Assembly: GCF_030127145.1 (NCBI RefSeq)
Contig: NZ_CP126159.1
Span: 1 to 64,000, forward strand
DNA from: Halobaculum halobium
GTDB taxonomy: Archaea > Halobacteriota > Halobacteria > Halobacteriales > Haloferacaceae
Reading direction: 5' to 3'
Length of the DNA stretch: 64,000 nt
Numbering within the stretch: the first letter of the stretch is position 1; every line of letters starts with the position of its first letter. A program made the position numbers and the translations under genes. Positions 38,070-46,825 of the stretch are shown piece after piece. The notes under the pieces are model-generated. The model ran no database searches. It saw only the letters and a program-made list of their open reading frames with translations, and was not told where the DNA came from.

Positions 38070-38217
38070 CTGGGCTCGCTTCTCGAAGGGAACCCGACGG
38101 GTGGTCCGAGCCACCGAGACCAACCGGTACTGTCGCTACCGAATCTTGGAGGCTCGACTGGGCTTCGACCGCCGTTCAACTTGCGCGTTTTCGACGACAG
38201 ACGGCCGATTCGCCTGA

Positions 38218-38904
38218 CTACAGTCCCTCTTCGATTGCCGACGATATCGTCGAGTAGTCGGGTCTGTCGAGGAGAGTTCCGTCGACGAACACGCTGGGGG
38301 TAGCCTCTACTCCCCGGTCGAGGCCCGATTCGCGGTCGGCCTCCAACACCGGGCGGTATCGATTGCCGCTCGCGTCGGCCACTACGGTGTCGGGGTCCGC
38401 GTCGACGGCACTCGCGAGATCGCGCAGGAGCGACTCGGAGTACGTCGGCGACCCGTCCGACCATCCTTCCTCGAACAGTCGCCCGGTGAACGTGAAGAAC
38501 GCCTCGTCCCCGACCGTGTTCTGTACCGCTCGCGCGGCGCCGGGAGCCTCCCACGACCAGCGGTCGTCCACCGGGATCGGGAAGTCGTGATGCTCGAATC
38601 GTACGTCGCCGGAACCGACGTACTCGTCGACGATTCTCGGCTGGACGTCGACGGCGAACGTCCGACAGTGCGGGCACGCGAAATCCTCGAACACCGCGAC
38701 CGTCACCGGCGCGTCCTCGTCGCCGTGAACTGGCGTGGGCAGCGATTCGACAGCGTCGGCGGGTACCTCATCGCTCCCGCCGCTACTGCCGCCACCGCCG
38801 CCGAGACAGCCGGCGGTGGCGGTTGCCGCAGCCGCAGAGAGCCCGGTGAGGACGGCGCGTCTCGATGGAGAGGTCCGATCGGGCCCGGATATCTGTCGGG
38901 TCAC
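38218..38904 (-). CDS. Exported DsbA-family thiol oxidoreductase (lipoprotein)
   Basis: 228 residues if the start is GTG 38904. A Tat motif SRRAVLTG is followed by a hydrophobic Ala/Thr stretch and a lipobox ATAGC, then a Gly/Ser linker. The thioredoxin fold (about 55-225) has the active site FACPHCRTF (CPHC) and the cis-Pro loop GVEATPSVFVDG, as in DsbA/DsbG-like proteins. It would oxidise or isomerise disulfides, or carry copper, on the outer face of the membrane. It may serve the copper sites of the oxidase or the nos proteins, or the Cys pairs of exported proteins. It is convergent with the oxidase cluster and divergent from the sulfur operon. Confidence 0.9.
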   Translation of the reverse strand: MTRQISGPDRTSPSRRAVLTGLSAAAATATAGCLGGGGGSSGGSDEVPADAVESLPTPVHGDEDAPVTVAVFEDFACPHCRTFAVDVQPRIVDEYVGSGDVRFEHHDFPIPVDDRWSWEAPGAARAVQNTVGDEAFFTFTGRLFEEGWSDGSPTYSESLLRDLASAVDADPDTVVADASGNRYRPVLEADRESGLDRGVEATPSVFVDGTLLDRPDYSTISSAIEEGL

Positions 38905-39048
38905 ACTCGAGAGCCGGACTCCGCGAGCAACACAGTTGTGGTCCGATCCCGGTATTCGAGAGTCGTACCAAACCGTCCGACGGCCCCGGGCGTTCGTCGA
39001 CGCCAACATCTCGATATCAGGCCGGTAACGACGTTGCACTGCCAAAAG

Positions 39049-39067
39049 GTATTGTGCACTATTTACA
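39049..39067 (+). repeat. First copy of a GTATTGnGCAnTATTTA element
   Basis: GTATTGTGCACTATTTACA matches the element at 39230 in 15 of 19 positions. It lies in the 370-base gap between the DsbA-like gene and the sulfur operon. No ORF starts downstream of this copy, so it may be a second operator or a remnant promoter. Confidence 0.45.
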
Positions 39068-39229
39068 AGACAGATTCTATCGGTTGCAGTGTTTTACTTA
39101 CTATTCAATAGTACTTAGCCTGCGGTCAGCAGTCCCCAGGCCGATAACACCCTCTAAAGCGCCCTCAAAGAGAATTTTCGACGTGAGCACGGCTATCTCA
39201 CACGGCACCCTCGGCAAATGGTCTTGGTT

Positions 39230-39249
39230 GTATTGCGCAATATTTATTA
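39230..39249 (+). promoter_or_regulatory. Promoter and candidate operator of the sulfur operon
   Basis: GTATTGCGCAATATTTATTA lies about 25-44 bases before the ATG at 39274. TATTTATTA (39241-39249) fits an archaeal TATA box at the distance expected for a nearly leaderless transcript. The perfect palindrome ATTGCGCAAT (39232-39241) covers the BRE position just upstream, where a repressor could block TFB. Confidence 0.55.
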
Positions 39250-39273
39250 TTCCGACTCCCATTGAGTCTCGTG

Positions 39274-40464
39274 ATGGCAGACGAATTTCCCGAGCCGGAG
39301 GTCGAGGTCGAATCGATCGCACCAGAGGATCTCAAGAGCCGCATCGATGCCGGCGAAGAGGTCACGCTGCTTGATTCGCGGATGACCTCCGACTACGAGG
39401 AGTGGAAGATCGACGGCGAGAACGTCGACTCGATTAACATCCCGTACTTCGAGTTCTTGGAAGACGACATCGACGACGACGTTCTCGATCGGATCCCCGA
39501 CGATCGGGAGGTAACCGTCCTGTGTGCGAAGGGCGGGGCCAGCGAATACGTCGCCGGCGCCCTGAAGCAGCGCGGCTACGACGTGAACCACCTCGAGGAG
39601 GGGATGAACGGCTGGGCGCGTATCTACGAACGCGAGGAGGTCACGGAGTACGACGGACCCGGCTCCGTCTACCAGTACCAGCGGCCCTCGTCGGGCTGTC
39701 TGGGCTACCTCCTCGTCGACGGCGACGAGGCGGCCATCGTCGACCCGCTGCGCGCGTTCACCGACCGGTACCTCGAGGACGCCGAGGAACTGGGCGCAGA
39801 TCTGACGTACGCGTTCGACACGCACATCCACGCCGACCACATCAGCGGCCTCCGCGAACTCGCCGCGGAGGGCGTCGAGGGCGTCATCCCCGAGAACGCC
39901 GTCCCGCGCGGCGTCACGTACGCCGACGAGATGACCACGGCGGCCGACGGCGACGAGTTCGACGTCGGCGACGCGACCGTCGAGACGATCTACACCCCCG
40001 GTCACACCAGCGGGATGACCTCCTACCTGCTCGGCGGCAGCCTGCTCACCACCGGCGACGGGCTGTTCATCGAGAGCGTTGCTCGTCCCGATCTCGAGGA
40101 GGGCGACGACGGAGCCCCAGCCGCCGCAGAACAGCTGTACGACACGCTCCAGGAGCGCGTGCTGACGCTGCCTGAGGAGACGCTCATCGGCGGCGCCCAC
40201 TTCAGCGACGCCGCCGTCCCGGCCGACGACGGGACCTACACCGCGCCAATCAGTGATCTAAAAGCGCGGATGGACGCGCTCAGTTACGACAAGGAGGAGT
40301 TCGTCGAAACCGTCCTCGCCGACATGCCGCCGCGTCCCGCGAACTACGTGGATATCATCGCGACCAACCTCGGCCAGCAGGACGCCGACGACGAGGAGGC
40401 GTTCACCCTCGAACTCGGCCCCAACAACTGCGCCGCGAGCACGGACGCAATGACGAGCGACTGA
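39274..40464 (+). CDS. Rhodanese-metallo-beta-lactamase fusion, persulfide dioxygenase-like
   Basis: 396 residues from ATG 39274. The N-terminal rhodanese domain (about 10-120) has Cys84 in VLCAKGGAS. The C-terminal metallo-beta-lactamase domain (about 130-360) has the iron-binding THIHADHISG (His184, His186, Asp188, His189) and GHTSGMTSY, as in ETHE1/persulfide dioxygenases. Such enzymes oxidise glutathione- or low-molecular-weight persulfide to sulfite; in haloarchaea the thiol carrier differs. The rhodanese part can move sulfane sulfur between thiosulfate, persulfide and protein carriers. It is cytoplasmic. It heads the sulfide-oxidation genes and has its own promoter with a palindromic operator candidate. 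Confidence 0.93.
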   Translation: MADEFPEPEVEVESIAPEDLKSRIDAGEEVTLLDSRMTSDYEEWKIDGENVDSINIPYFEFLEDDIDDDVLDRIPDDREVTVLCAKGGASEYVAGALKQRGYDVNHLEEGMNGWARIYEREEVTEYDGPGSVYQYQRPSSGCLGYLLVDGDEAAIVDPLRAFTDRYLEDAEELGADLTYAFDTHIHADHISGLRELAAEGVEGVIPENAVPRGVTYADEMTTAADGDEFDVGDATVETIYTPGHTSGMTSYLLGGSLLTTGDGLFIESVARPDLEEGDDGAPAAAEQLYDTLQERVLTLPEETLIGGAHFSDAAVPADDGTYTAPISDLKARMDALSYDKEEFVETVLADMPPRPANYVDIIATNLGQQDADDEEAFTLELGPNNCAASTDAMTSD

Positions 40465-40673
40465 TCGCCGGCGGTACCCTGTGACCGCCCAAGTGTTCCC
40501 ACCCTCTTGACCGACCGCTTCAGCGGGTCACCCCGAATTCCGCTGGTGTGGTCGATTTCCCCCTTTGGGAATCTGACAGTGTGAGTATCGAGGCCAGCTT
40601 CCACTCCGTATTCGACCGAGAGTATTGCACAGATTACGAAAGATAGATACCACCCTGAAGTTTTCTTGCACAT

Positions 40674-41180
40674 ATGGGATTGGTAGTTCCTTACGACGGA
40701 TCGACGCTCTCGGACGCAGCGCTCGTCCGCGCGAACCAATTCGACTGCATCCTCGAAGAAGGTGTGACCGCAGTGACGGTGATTCCCAAAGGGAACAGGA
40801 CATACGCCCGGGATCACGGGTGGATCGGGTCTAATGAGACGTACGACACCGATGTGATCGTTGAGACACTCCGGCAGTCGGTGCATGCCATCGTACCCGA
40901 TGCTCGCTTCGAACCGATCTTCGTGGGTAGTCACGCGCCGTTCGGAACGATCGCAGGCCGAATCCGACGGTTCGCACGCGACAACGACACGAGCATCGTC
41001 TTTCTTGGGAGTGACAACGCCGGGCGGATGGTCGGATCGCTGAGCGTCGGAGGGGCAGTCACAGCGGACAAGACCTACGACACGATGATCATCTCCCAAT
41101 CAATCCCAGCGGAGATCGAGAAACTCGAGGAGGAACTCCCCTGTGACGAACTGTTGGCTCGCGCCACCGTCGACAACTAA
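40674..41180 (+). CDS. Universal stress protein (UspA) family protein
   Basis: 168 residues from ATG 40674. It begins with the Usp-type strand and loop GLVVPYDGSTLSDAALVRA, and ends in the alpha/beta fold core (ARDNDTSIVFLGSDNAG). The classical ATP motif G-2x-G-9x-G(S/T) is not clear, so nucleotide binding is uncertain. The start of the gene is preceded at 40622-40640 by GTATTGCACAGATTACGAA, a weak third copy of the element in front of the persulfide dioxygenase gene. Its place in the sulfur operon suggests a stress or regulatory role during sulfide exposure. Confidence 0.85.
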   Translation: MGLVVPYDGSTLSDAALVRANQFDCILEEGVTAVTVIPKGNRTYARDHGWIGSNETYDTDVIVETLRQSVHAIVPDARFEPIFVGSHAPFGTIAGRIRRFARDNDTSIVFLGSDNAGRMVGSLSVGGAVTADKTYDTMIISQSIPAEIEKLEEELPCDELLARATVDN

Positions 41181-41392
41181 CGCCGACGACGCCGACTAAC
41201 ACCGGCAGTCCCGTTCGCTCCGTCCGTCCGTCCCGACTGTTGTCATCCGCCCCTCCGATACGTTCACCGATCGATCGTACAGTCGTGTGTGAGTTATACA
41301 CGCTGGCTGCCCGCCGAGAGCGCGAAGTTGTCGTGTGCCAACTCAAAACCGATGTGACGCGGTCGCTTGCATCCGCCACGGAGCGATACTGA

Positions 41393-41638
41393 ATGAGCGA
41401 CGCACAACTCGAGGCCGACGTGACGGTGAACGCGGTCGGATCGTCGTGTCCCGGCCCGATGATGGAACTGATCGGGAAGGTCAAAGACGTCGATCCGGGG
41501 ACGCTGATCCGACTCCAGAGCTCGAACGAGGGCACCGAACCGGACGTGTCGGAGTGGGCCGAGACGTCCGGGAATGAGCTGGTCGAGGTGGTCGACCACG
41601 GCGACCACTGGGACCTGTACGTACGGGTCGATGACTGA
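41393..41638 (+). CDS. TusA-like sulfur carrier protein
   Basis: 81 residues from ATG 41393, the normal size of the TusA/SirA family. The catalytic CPGP is present with Cys19 (VGSSCPGPMMEL). TusA-type proteins receive persulfide from rhodaneses and pass it on. Here the partners would be the rhodanese domains and the sulfide:quinone oxidoreductases encoded next to it. The stop overlaps the next ATG (41631), so it is coupled to the first SQR gene. Confidence 0.92.
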   Translation: MSDAQLEADVTVNAVGSSCPGPMMELIGKVKDVDPGTLIRLQSSNEGTEPDVSEWAETSGNELVEVVDHGDHWDLYVRVDD

Positions 41639-42776
41639 GCGCGTCGTCATCGTCGGTGGCGGGACCGCCGGGTCGGTGCTCGCGAACAACCTCGCTGACG
41701 AGGTCGCCGCGGAGATCGACGCGGGCGACGTCGAGGTTGTCCTCGTCAACGATCGCGAGGAGCACGTGTACAAGCCGACCTGGCTGTACGTCCCCTTCGG
41801 AGAGAAGACGCCCGAGGACGCGAAACGACCACTCGACGACCTGATCGACCGGCGGGTGGATCTGCTGATCGACCGGGTCAGCGCCGTCGACACCGACGCC
41901 GAGACGGTGTCGTTCGAAGGGAGCCGCAGCGATCTGGCGTACGATCACCTCGTGCTCGCGATGGGCGCGCAGGTAACGCCCGAGGAAACGCCAGGGCTGG
42001 CGGAGGGCGGCCACCACTTCTACGGGCCCGAGGCGACCGAGGAGCTCCGCCAAGAACTCGCGGAGTTCACCGAGGGGCATCTCGTGATGTCGGTCGTCGG
42101 CGTGCCGCACATGTGTCCGGTTGCGCCGCTGGAGTTCCCGCTCATCGCGGATACCTGGCTCCGCGAGCGGGACCTGCGCGAGGACGTCGACATCACGTAC
42201 ACCTATCCGATCAATCGCGCTCACGGGATCCAGTCGGTCGCCGACTGGGTCGGGCCGCTGATGGAAGAACGCGATATCAACGTGGAGACGTTCTTCAACC
42301 CCGAGCGGGTCGATCCCGACGAGCAGGTCGTCCACACCGTCGAGGGGCGAGAGCTGTCGTACGACCTGCTGGTGACGATCCCGCCACACGACGGCAGCGA
42401 CATCGTCCGGGACGCCGGGCTCGGCGACGACGGCTGGGTCGACGTCGACCCGGCGACGCTGGAGGCGACACACGCCGAGAACGTGTACGCGCTCGGCGAC
42501 ATCGCGGACCTGCCGACGAGCAAGGCCGGCAGCGCGGCCCACTACGCGGCCACGTCGCTGGCCGACCGGCTGGCCAGCGTCGTCCGCGGTCACCGCCCGA
42601 CCGCCGAGTACGACGGGAAGACCGTCTGCTTCATCGAGAGCGGCGAGGACGAGGCGACGTACATCTCCTTCGACTACGACGAGGAGCCGACGCCGAAGCA
42701 GCCCTCGAAACTGATCCACTGGTCGAAACTCGGGTACAACCAGTCGTACTGGCTGACCGCTCGAGGGGTGTTGTGA
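41631..42776 (+). CDS. Sulfide:quinone oxidoreductase-like flavoprotein, copy 1
   Basis: 381 residues from ATG 41631. The FAD-binding motif VVIVGGGTAGSVLANNL is at the N-terminus, and the second flavin motif NVYALGDIADLP is near 284-294. Redox Cys are placed as in SQR: Cys162 (VPHMCPVAPLEFP) and Cys333 (YDGKTVCFIESG). It should oxidise sulfide to bound persulfide or polysulfide and reduce membrane quinone. The C-terminal region (LIHWSKLGYNQSYWLTARG) is amphipathic and suits a monotopic membrane contact. It overlaps the TusA and DUF1641 genes on either side, so the three are translated together. Confidence 0.92.
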   Translation: MTERVVIVGGGTAGSVLANNLADEVAAEIDAGDVEVVLVNDREEHVYKPTWLYVPFGEKTPEDAKRPLDDLIDRRVDLLIDRVSAVDTDAETVSFEGSRSDLAYDHLVLAMGAQVTPEETPGLAEGGHHFYGPEATEELRQELAEFTEGHLVMSVVGVPHMCPVAPLEFPLIADTWLRERDLREDVDITYTYPINRAHGIQSVADWVGPLMEERDINVETFFNPERVDPDEQVVHTVEGRELSYDLLVTIPPHDGSDIVRDAGLGDDGWVDVDPATLEATHAENVYALGDIADLPTSKAGSAAHYAATSLADRLASVVRGHRPTAEYDGKTVCFIESGEDEATYISFDYDEEPTPKQPSKLIHWSKLGYNQSYWLTARGVL

Positions 42777-43441
42777 TGAGCGCGCTCGACGGCGGCGACG
42801 GCGGCACGGACGCCGACGCGGAGTCGCTCCCGCCGGAGGTCCGTGAGGCGATCGCGGACAATCCCGAGACCGTCGCTGCCCTGCTGGAGCAGTCGGGGCA
42901 GCTGTCAACGCTGCTCGACGCGCTCGCGCTCATCGAGGACAGCCTCGACGATGAGATGGTCGAATCGCTCGCCGGCGACGCGACGACGCTCGGACTGGCG
43001 GCGACCGAACTCGCCGACAACGGGACGGTCGAACTCGGCGCGGCCGTCGGAGAAAACGGCGACGAACTCGCCGCGGCCGTCCGCCGCGTCGCGGTGCTCC
43101 AGCGGACCGGGACGCTCGACCGACTCACGGAAGTCGCCGACGCGGTCGCGCTGTTGACGGACGCGATGGACGACGAGATGATCGAGACGGTCGCGGCGAC
43201 CGGCACCTCGCTGGGCGAACTCGCCGACACGGCGACCGACGACGAGGTCAACCGGGGCATCGTTCGGATGCTGGAGGGCGTCGGCGCGGCCGGATCGGCG
43301 GAGGCCGAGCCGGTCGGCCCCATCAGCTTGCTCGGCGCCTTGCGCGACCCGGAGGTGAAAGCCGGGATGGGGTATCTCGTCGCGGTCGCCCGCGGCATCG
43401 GCGCTGCAGGTCCCGAACCCGACGGATCGAACGACGACTGA
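42776..43441 (+). CDS. DUF1641 family protein, partner of SQR copy 1
   Basis: 221 residues from ATG 42776, sharing bases with the SQR stop codon. It is acidic and helical, with repeated motifs of the form LLDALALIEDSLDDEMVESL and VALLTDAMDDEMIETV, and a Gly-containing segment near the C-terminus (LLGALRDPEVKAGMGYLVAVAR) typical of DUF1641. The biochemical role of the family is not established. Its coupling to SQR genes here, twice, indicates a dedicated accessory or membrane-docking subunit of the SQR complex. Confidence 0.88.
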   Translation: MSALDGGDGGTDADAESLPPEVREAIADNPETVAALLEQSGQLSTLLDALALIEDSLDDEMVESLAGDATTLGLAATELADNGTVELGAAVGENGDELAAAVRRVAVLQRTGTLDRLTEVADAVALLTDAMDDEMIETVAATGTSLGELADTATDDEVNRGIVRMLEGVGAAGSAEAEPVGPISLLGALRDPEVKAGMGYLVAVARGIGAAGPEPDGSNDD

Positions 43442-43461
43442 CTACCGAAGCCACATTCACC

Positions 43462-44637
43462 ATGACAGCAACACGACCGAACGTCCTCATCCTCGGCGGC
43501 GGCGCCGGGGGGACGATGACAGCGAACGCGCTCCGTCGGCGCATCGACGCCGACGTGACCGTGATCGACAAGAGCCGGACGCACAGCTACCAGCCCGCGT
43601 ACTACCTGATCCCGTTCGACTACATGGACCTCGACGAGCAGCAGCGAAACACGCGTGACCTCCTCCACAAGGAGGTCGAGTTCGTCCATGACGAGGTTGT
43701 CGGGATCGACCCGGACGAACAGACCGTCGCAGGAGAAGCGGACTCTTACGAGTACGACATCCTCATTTCCGCGGTCGGGAACAACCGCCGACCGGACGCG
43801 ATCCCGGGGATGCTCGAAGGCTGGAACCGGACGGACTCGGTGTACCCGTTCTATCACGCCTCTGCCGCACGAGCGTTGGGCGACGCTGTCGACGAGTTCG
43901 ACGGCGGGCGCTTCCTCGTGACGGTTCCGGACACGCCGATCAAGTGCGGCGGCGCACCGCTGAAGCTCACGATGCTGATGGAGGAGTACCTCCGGAAGCG
44001 CGGCGTTCGCGAGGACGCCGAGATCGTGATGACCAAACCGGGATCCGAGGTGTTCGGAACCGGACCGAAGGCACCGTACCAGGAACGGATCGAAGAGATC
44101 TGGGAGGACCGCGACATCACGTTCGTGCCCGACTTCACCGTCTCCGAGGTCGACTACGAGAACCAGACGGTCCACTCGGAGGAGGGCGACTCACTCGAGT
44201 ACGACCTGTACGCGCCGGTTCCACCCCAGTACGGCCACGAGTTCGTCGTCGAAAACTCGCCGCTGACCGACGGTGGCGAGTACGTCTCCGTCGACGACAA
44301 CACGCTCCAACACGAGACGTATTCGAACGTCTTCGCGCTTGGCGACAACGCCGACGTGCCCACCTCCCGGACCGCCTCGGCGGCGCGCAAGCAGTCGCAC
44401 GTCGTCGTCGACAACGTCGAGCGGTTCCTCGAGGACCGGCCGCTGGCGCCGGAGTACGACGGGTACACCGCCTGCCCGATCCTCACTGAGAAGGGGAAGG
44501 CGATGATCGCGGAATTCGACTACGAGGACTCCATCTCCGCACCGGTCGTGAGCCGGCTCAACTGGATCCTCGACATCAACGTGATCCCGTCGCTGGACTG
44601 GAACGTCTGGATGCGCGGATACGACCCGGTTCCCTGA
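43462..44637 (+). CDS. Sulfide:quinone oxidoreductase, copy 2 (SQOR-like type)
   Basis: 391 residues from ATG 43462. FAD motif VLILGGGAGGTMTANAL at the start and FALGDNADVPTSRT near 291. The active Cys162 lies in VPDTPIKCGGAPLKL and Cys338 in EYDGYTACPILTEKG; both stretches closely match the human SQOR type (type II SQR), which makes persulfide or thiosulfate with sulfite as acceptor. It reduces quinone at the membrane. The gene is followed after one base by a second DUF1641 gene. Copies 1 and 2 differ greatly in sequence, so they are not a recent duplication and may use different acceptors. Confidence 0.95.
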   Translation: MTATRPNVLILGGGAGGTMTANALRRRIDADVTVIDKSRTHSYQPAYYLIPFDYMDLDEQQRNTRDLLHKEVEFVHDEVVGIDPDEQTVAGEADSYEYDILISAVGNNRRPDAIPGMLEGWNRTDSVYPFYHASAARALGDAVDEFDGGRFLVTVPDTPIKCGGAPLKLTMLMEEYLRKRGVREDAEIVMTKPGSEVFGTGPKAPYQERIEEIWEDRDITFVPDFTVSEVDYENQTVHSEEGDSLEYDLYAPVPPQYGHEFVVENSPLTDGGEYVSVDDNTLQHETYSNVFALGDNADVPTSRTASAARKQSHVVVDNVERFLEDRPLAPEYDGYTACPILTEKGKAMIAEFDYEDSISAPVVSRLNWILDINVIPSLDWNVWMRGYDPVP

Positions 44638-44638
44638 C

Positions 44639-45568
44639 ATGAGTGAATCACCACCCGACGCGGACGCGTTCGCGACCGCCGCCGGCGGCGATGCCAACTT
44701 GGAGGCGTTGGCCGCCCGCGTCGACGCGCAGGCGGATGATCTGATCGCGCTGTTAGACCTACTCACGGTCGTCCGCGGGCTGAGCGACGAACTCGTGCCG
44801 GAACTGCGCACGGCCGTCTCGGAGAATCGCGAGCCGCTGGCGGACCTGCGGACCTCCCTGGAGAACGAGGAGACGATGCACCTAGTCGAGCAGGTGGGCG
44901 ACAACGCCGACGCGCTCGCGGACCTGCTCGATCTGGTCGTCGTCGCCCAGGACCTCTCGGCGGAACTCGTCCCCGAGTTGCGCACCGTCGCCGCCGAGAA
45001 CCGCGGCGAGATCGCCAAGCTTCGCGTCGCGTTCGAGCGCGAGGAGACGCTGGTGCTGTTGCGACAGATCGGCGACAACACCGACACGTTCCTTGACCTG
45101 CTGTCGACGCTTGAGGTCGCGAGCGGCGCCCTCGCGGATGTCGCCCCGGAGGACGAAGCGGCCGCCGAGGCCGCCCGTGAGGACGTGCGCCGCCTCGCGA
45201 CGGCGTTCGACCGCGCGGAGTCCGTCGACACGCTCGTCGCGCTCGGGGAGAACATGGACACCGTCCGCGGGCTGCTCGCGCTCGTGGAGGGCTTCGGCGA
45301 CGCCGCCGACCGAAGCACCGAGGAGTACTACCGGCTCGGCACGCAACTGGGCCAGGCCGCCGACGTGGCCGAGCGCGCGAGCGATCCCCGGGTTATCGAG
45401 ACGCTCGACGCCGGCGCGAGCGCCTTCGCCGACGAGACGGCCGACCGCCGGGTCGGTCTGTTCGGGCTGTTCTCCGCCCTCCGCAACGACGACGTGCAGC
45501 GGACGCTCGGAACCCTCGTCGATGCAGCCGAGCGGGTCGGGCGAACGCGCAACTCCGGTTCAGAGTGA
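44639..45568 (+). CDS. DUF1641 family protein, partner of SQR copy 2
   Basis: 309 residues from ATG 44639, one base after the SQR stop. The protein is helical and acidic and consists of at least three related repeats (DDLIALLDLLTVVRGLSDELVPELR; DALADLLDLVVVAQDLSAELVPELR; DTFLDLLSTLEVASGALADV, each quoted within the limit only in part: LLDLLTVVRGL, LLDLVVVAQDL, LLSTLEVASGA). The DUF1641 C-terminal element appears as FGLFSALRNDDVQRTLGTLV. It is longer than the first copy because of the repeats. A docking or regulatory role for the SQR is inferred from the neighbourhood. Confidence 0.88.
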   Translation: MSESPPDADAFATAAGGDANLEALAARVDAQADDLIALLDLLTVVRGLSDELVPELRTAVSENREPLADLRTSLENEETMHLVEQVGDNADALADLLDLVVVAQDLSAELVPELRTVAAENRGEIAKLRVAFEREETLVLLRQIGDNTDTFLDLLSTLEVASGALADVAPEDEAAAEAAREDVRRLATAFDRAESVDTLVALGENMDTVRGLLALVEGFGDAADRSTEEYYRLGTQLGQAADVAERASDPRVIETLDAGASAFADETADRRVGLFGLFSALRNDDVQRTLGTLVDAAERVGRTRNSGSE

Positions 45569-45726
45569 CGACGCGTTCCCCGCGGCCGTCCGTCCAGCCG
45601 TCGCGGTGTCGCTCGACGTCTCGGTTGGCACGCACTCGACCGCGAGAGCAACACCGAAGTACGACACCAGCCAACGCCAGTTCGTGACAGTCGACGAGCG
45701 CCAGACGAGGCCCGGGAGGCACCGCG

Positions 45727-46329
45727 ATGGCTGAGAAGGGCCCGATCGATGTAGGAACGTTCACACCGGTGTGGACCGCCGGCTGGCAGTGGCCGTGGGC
45801 GGTGGTACTGGCACTACTGCTGGGCGGCAACTTCGTCCTCGCCGCCGATCGGATCTATCTGGGGGCCGCGATCCTGATCGGCGGGCCGGCGCTCGCGGTC
45901 GCGGGGGTCCGAGCGGTGAAGCGCGGCGCCGCCGAGGCGCTCGCCGACGCGGAGGCGGACATCAAACGCGCGGCGGTCGCGGCCCTCGACACCGACCCGG
46001 ACCGGACTCCGACGTACACGATGACCGCCGCCGGCGATTCCGTCATCGGGATCGACGAGTCCAAACAGTACCGGGTCACGGTCGTGGCCGTCGGCGAGTC
46101 GGCGTTGACGATCCGCCCGGACGCCGAGGCGAATCTGCTCAACACGAGTTGGACGCTCGGCGCCGACACCGAGGAGCTACCGTACGACCGGATCGTCGGC
46201 GTCGACTACACCGACGGGGCGGTGCACGTCCGGTTGACCGACGGCGACAACCTGTCGTACCCAGCCGACCGACGCCCAGACGACTTGCTGTCGGTGATCG
46301 AGCGACGGCGATCGGCTGCCGGTGTGTGA
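45727..46329 (+). CDS. Membrane protein with two N-terminal helices and beta-rich domain
   Basis: 200 residues from ATG 45727. Hydrophobic stretches at about 22-38 (WPWAVVLALLLGGNFVLA) and 43-62 (YLGAAILIGGPALAVAGV) form a short membrane hairpin. The remainder (about 95-190) is beta-rich, with a PH-like look (SVIGIDESKQYRVTVVAVGES; YDRIVGVDYTDGAVHVRLTDG, quoted in part). It ends the sulfur operon but may have its own function. No family identified. Confidence 0.75.
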   Translation: MAEKGPIDVGTFTPVWTAGWQWPWAVVLALLLGGNFVLAADRIYLGAAILIGGPALAVAGVRAVKRGAAEALADAEADIKRAAVAALDTDPDRTPTYTMTAAGDSVIGIDESKQYRVTVVAVGESALTIRPDAEANLLNTSWTLGADTEELPYDRIVGVDYTDGAVHVRLTDGDNLSYPADRRPDDLLSVIERRRSAAGV

Positions 46330-46442
46330 TCCATTCGTCAGCGGCACAGGGCGTCAGTCCGATAAACAAGCACCTGGACGACTGCGAACCGGCCGGCCTG
46401 TCCGCACACGATTTCGACGCGGTCGATCCTCTCAAGAGCACT

Positions 46443-46640
46443 TCAACGAGACTCTACCCCCACTCGGAGTTCGTGTTCGTCTTCATTGGGTTTGCTGATG
46501 ACGCGCAGGATTCCGGCTGACCCCTCGAAACACGCTCCCTCGTATGGCAAGACACTGATGTGGTCCTCACAGAGAACTGATTCCTCATCCTTTAGCTGAA
46601 TCTCGATTTCGAACTGCACACTATCGGGCCCGTCCGATGA
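46443..46640 (-). pseudogene. Remnant of a secreted-type protein (C-terminal part only)
   Basis: The minus strand reads without a stop from about 46640 to TGA 46445-46443. It contains VQFEIEIQLKDEESV, DHISVLPYEGACFEGSAG and KPNEDEHELRVGVES, which is an acidic beta-sandwich pattern like real haloarchaeal coding sequence. No start lies in frame because the 5' part is replaced by the plus-strand fragment beside it. I interpret it as the tail of a deleted gene. Confidence 0.4.
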
Positions 46641-46825
46641 GAGAATACGACCAAGATGTGCTTCTGCTCGTGTACCTGTCGGCCGCGTACCCGCTCCCCG
46701 GACTCTTTCAGTTCGGTGGTATCGCCACGGTCGAACTCTCGTGGCTGCCGTACACGCTCGGCGCCGAACACGCCGTACTCGTCTCGATGGGTGCGTACGT
46801 TCTCGCCCTCGAGGCGTTAGTCACG
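46637..46825 (+). pseudogene. Truncated membrane protein (N-terminal part)
   Basis: From ATG 46637 the frame gives MREYDQDVLLLVYLSAAYPL then LGAEHAVLVSMGAYVLALEAL, two hydrophobic stretches of a plausible membrane protein. After about 46825 the sequence is antisense to another coding-like fragment, and the frame stops at 46879. It looks like the start of a gene cut by rearrangement, or a very short functional gene. Confidence 0.35.

Noticed and set aside
39247-40200. 317-codon minus-strand frame over the persulfide dioxygenase gene
   Set aside because: Antisense to a gene with clear rhodanese and metallo-beta-lactamase motifs; no independent evidence.
41481-44175. Long open frames of 475 and 514 codons on the minus strand across the SQR genes
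   Set aside because: Products are Arg- or Ser-rich and not acidic, and the plus-strand genes show complete family motifs. They are shadows.
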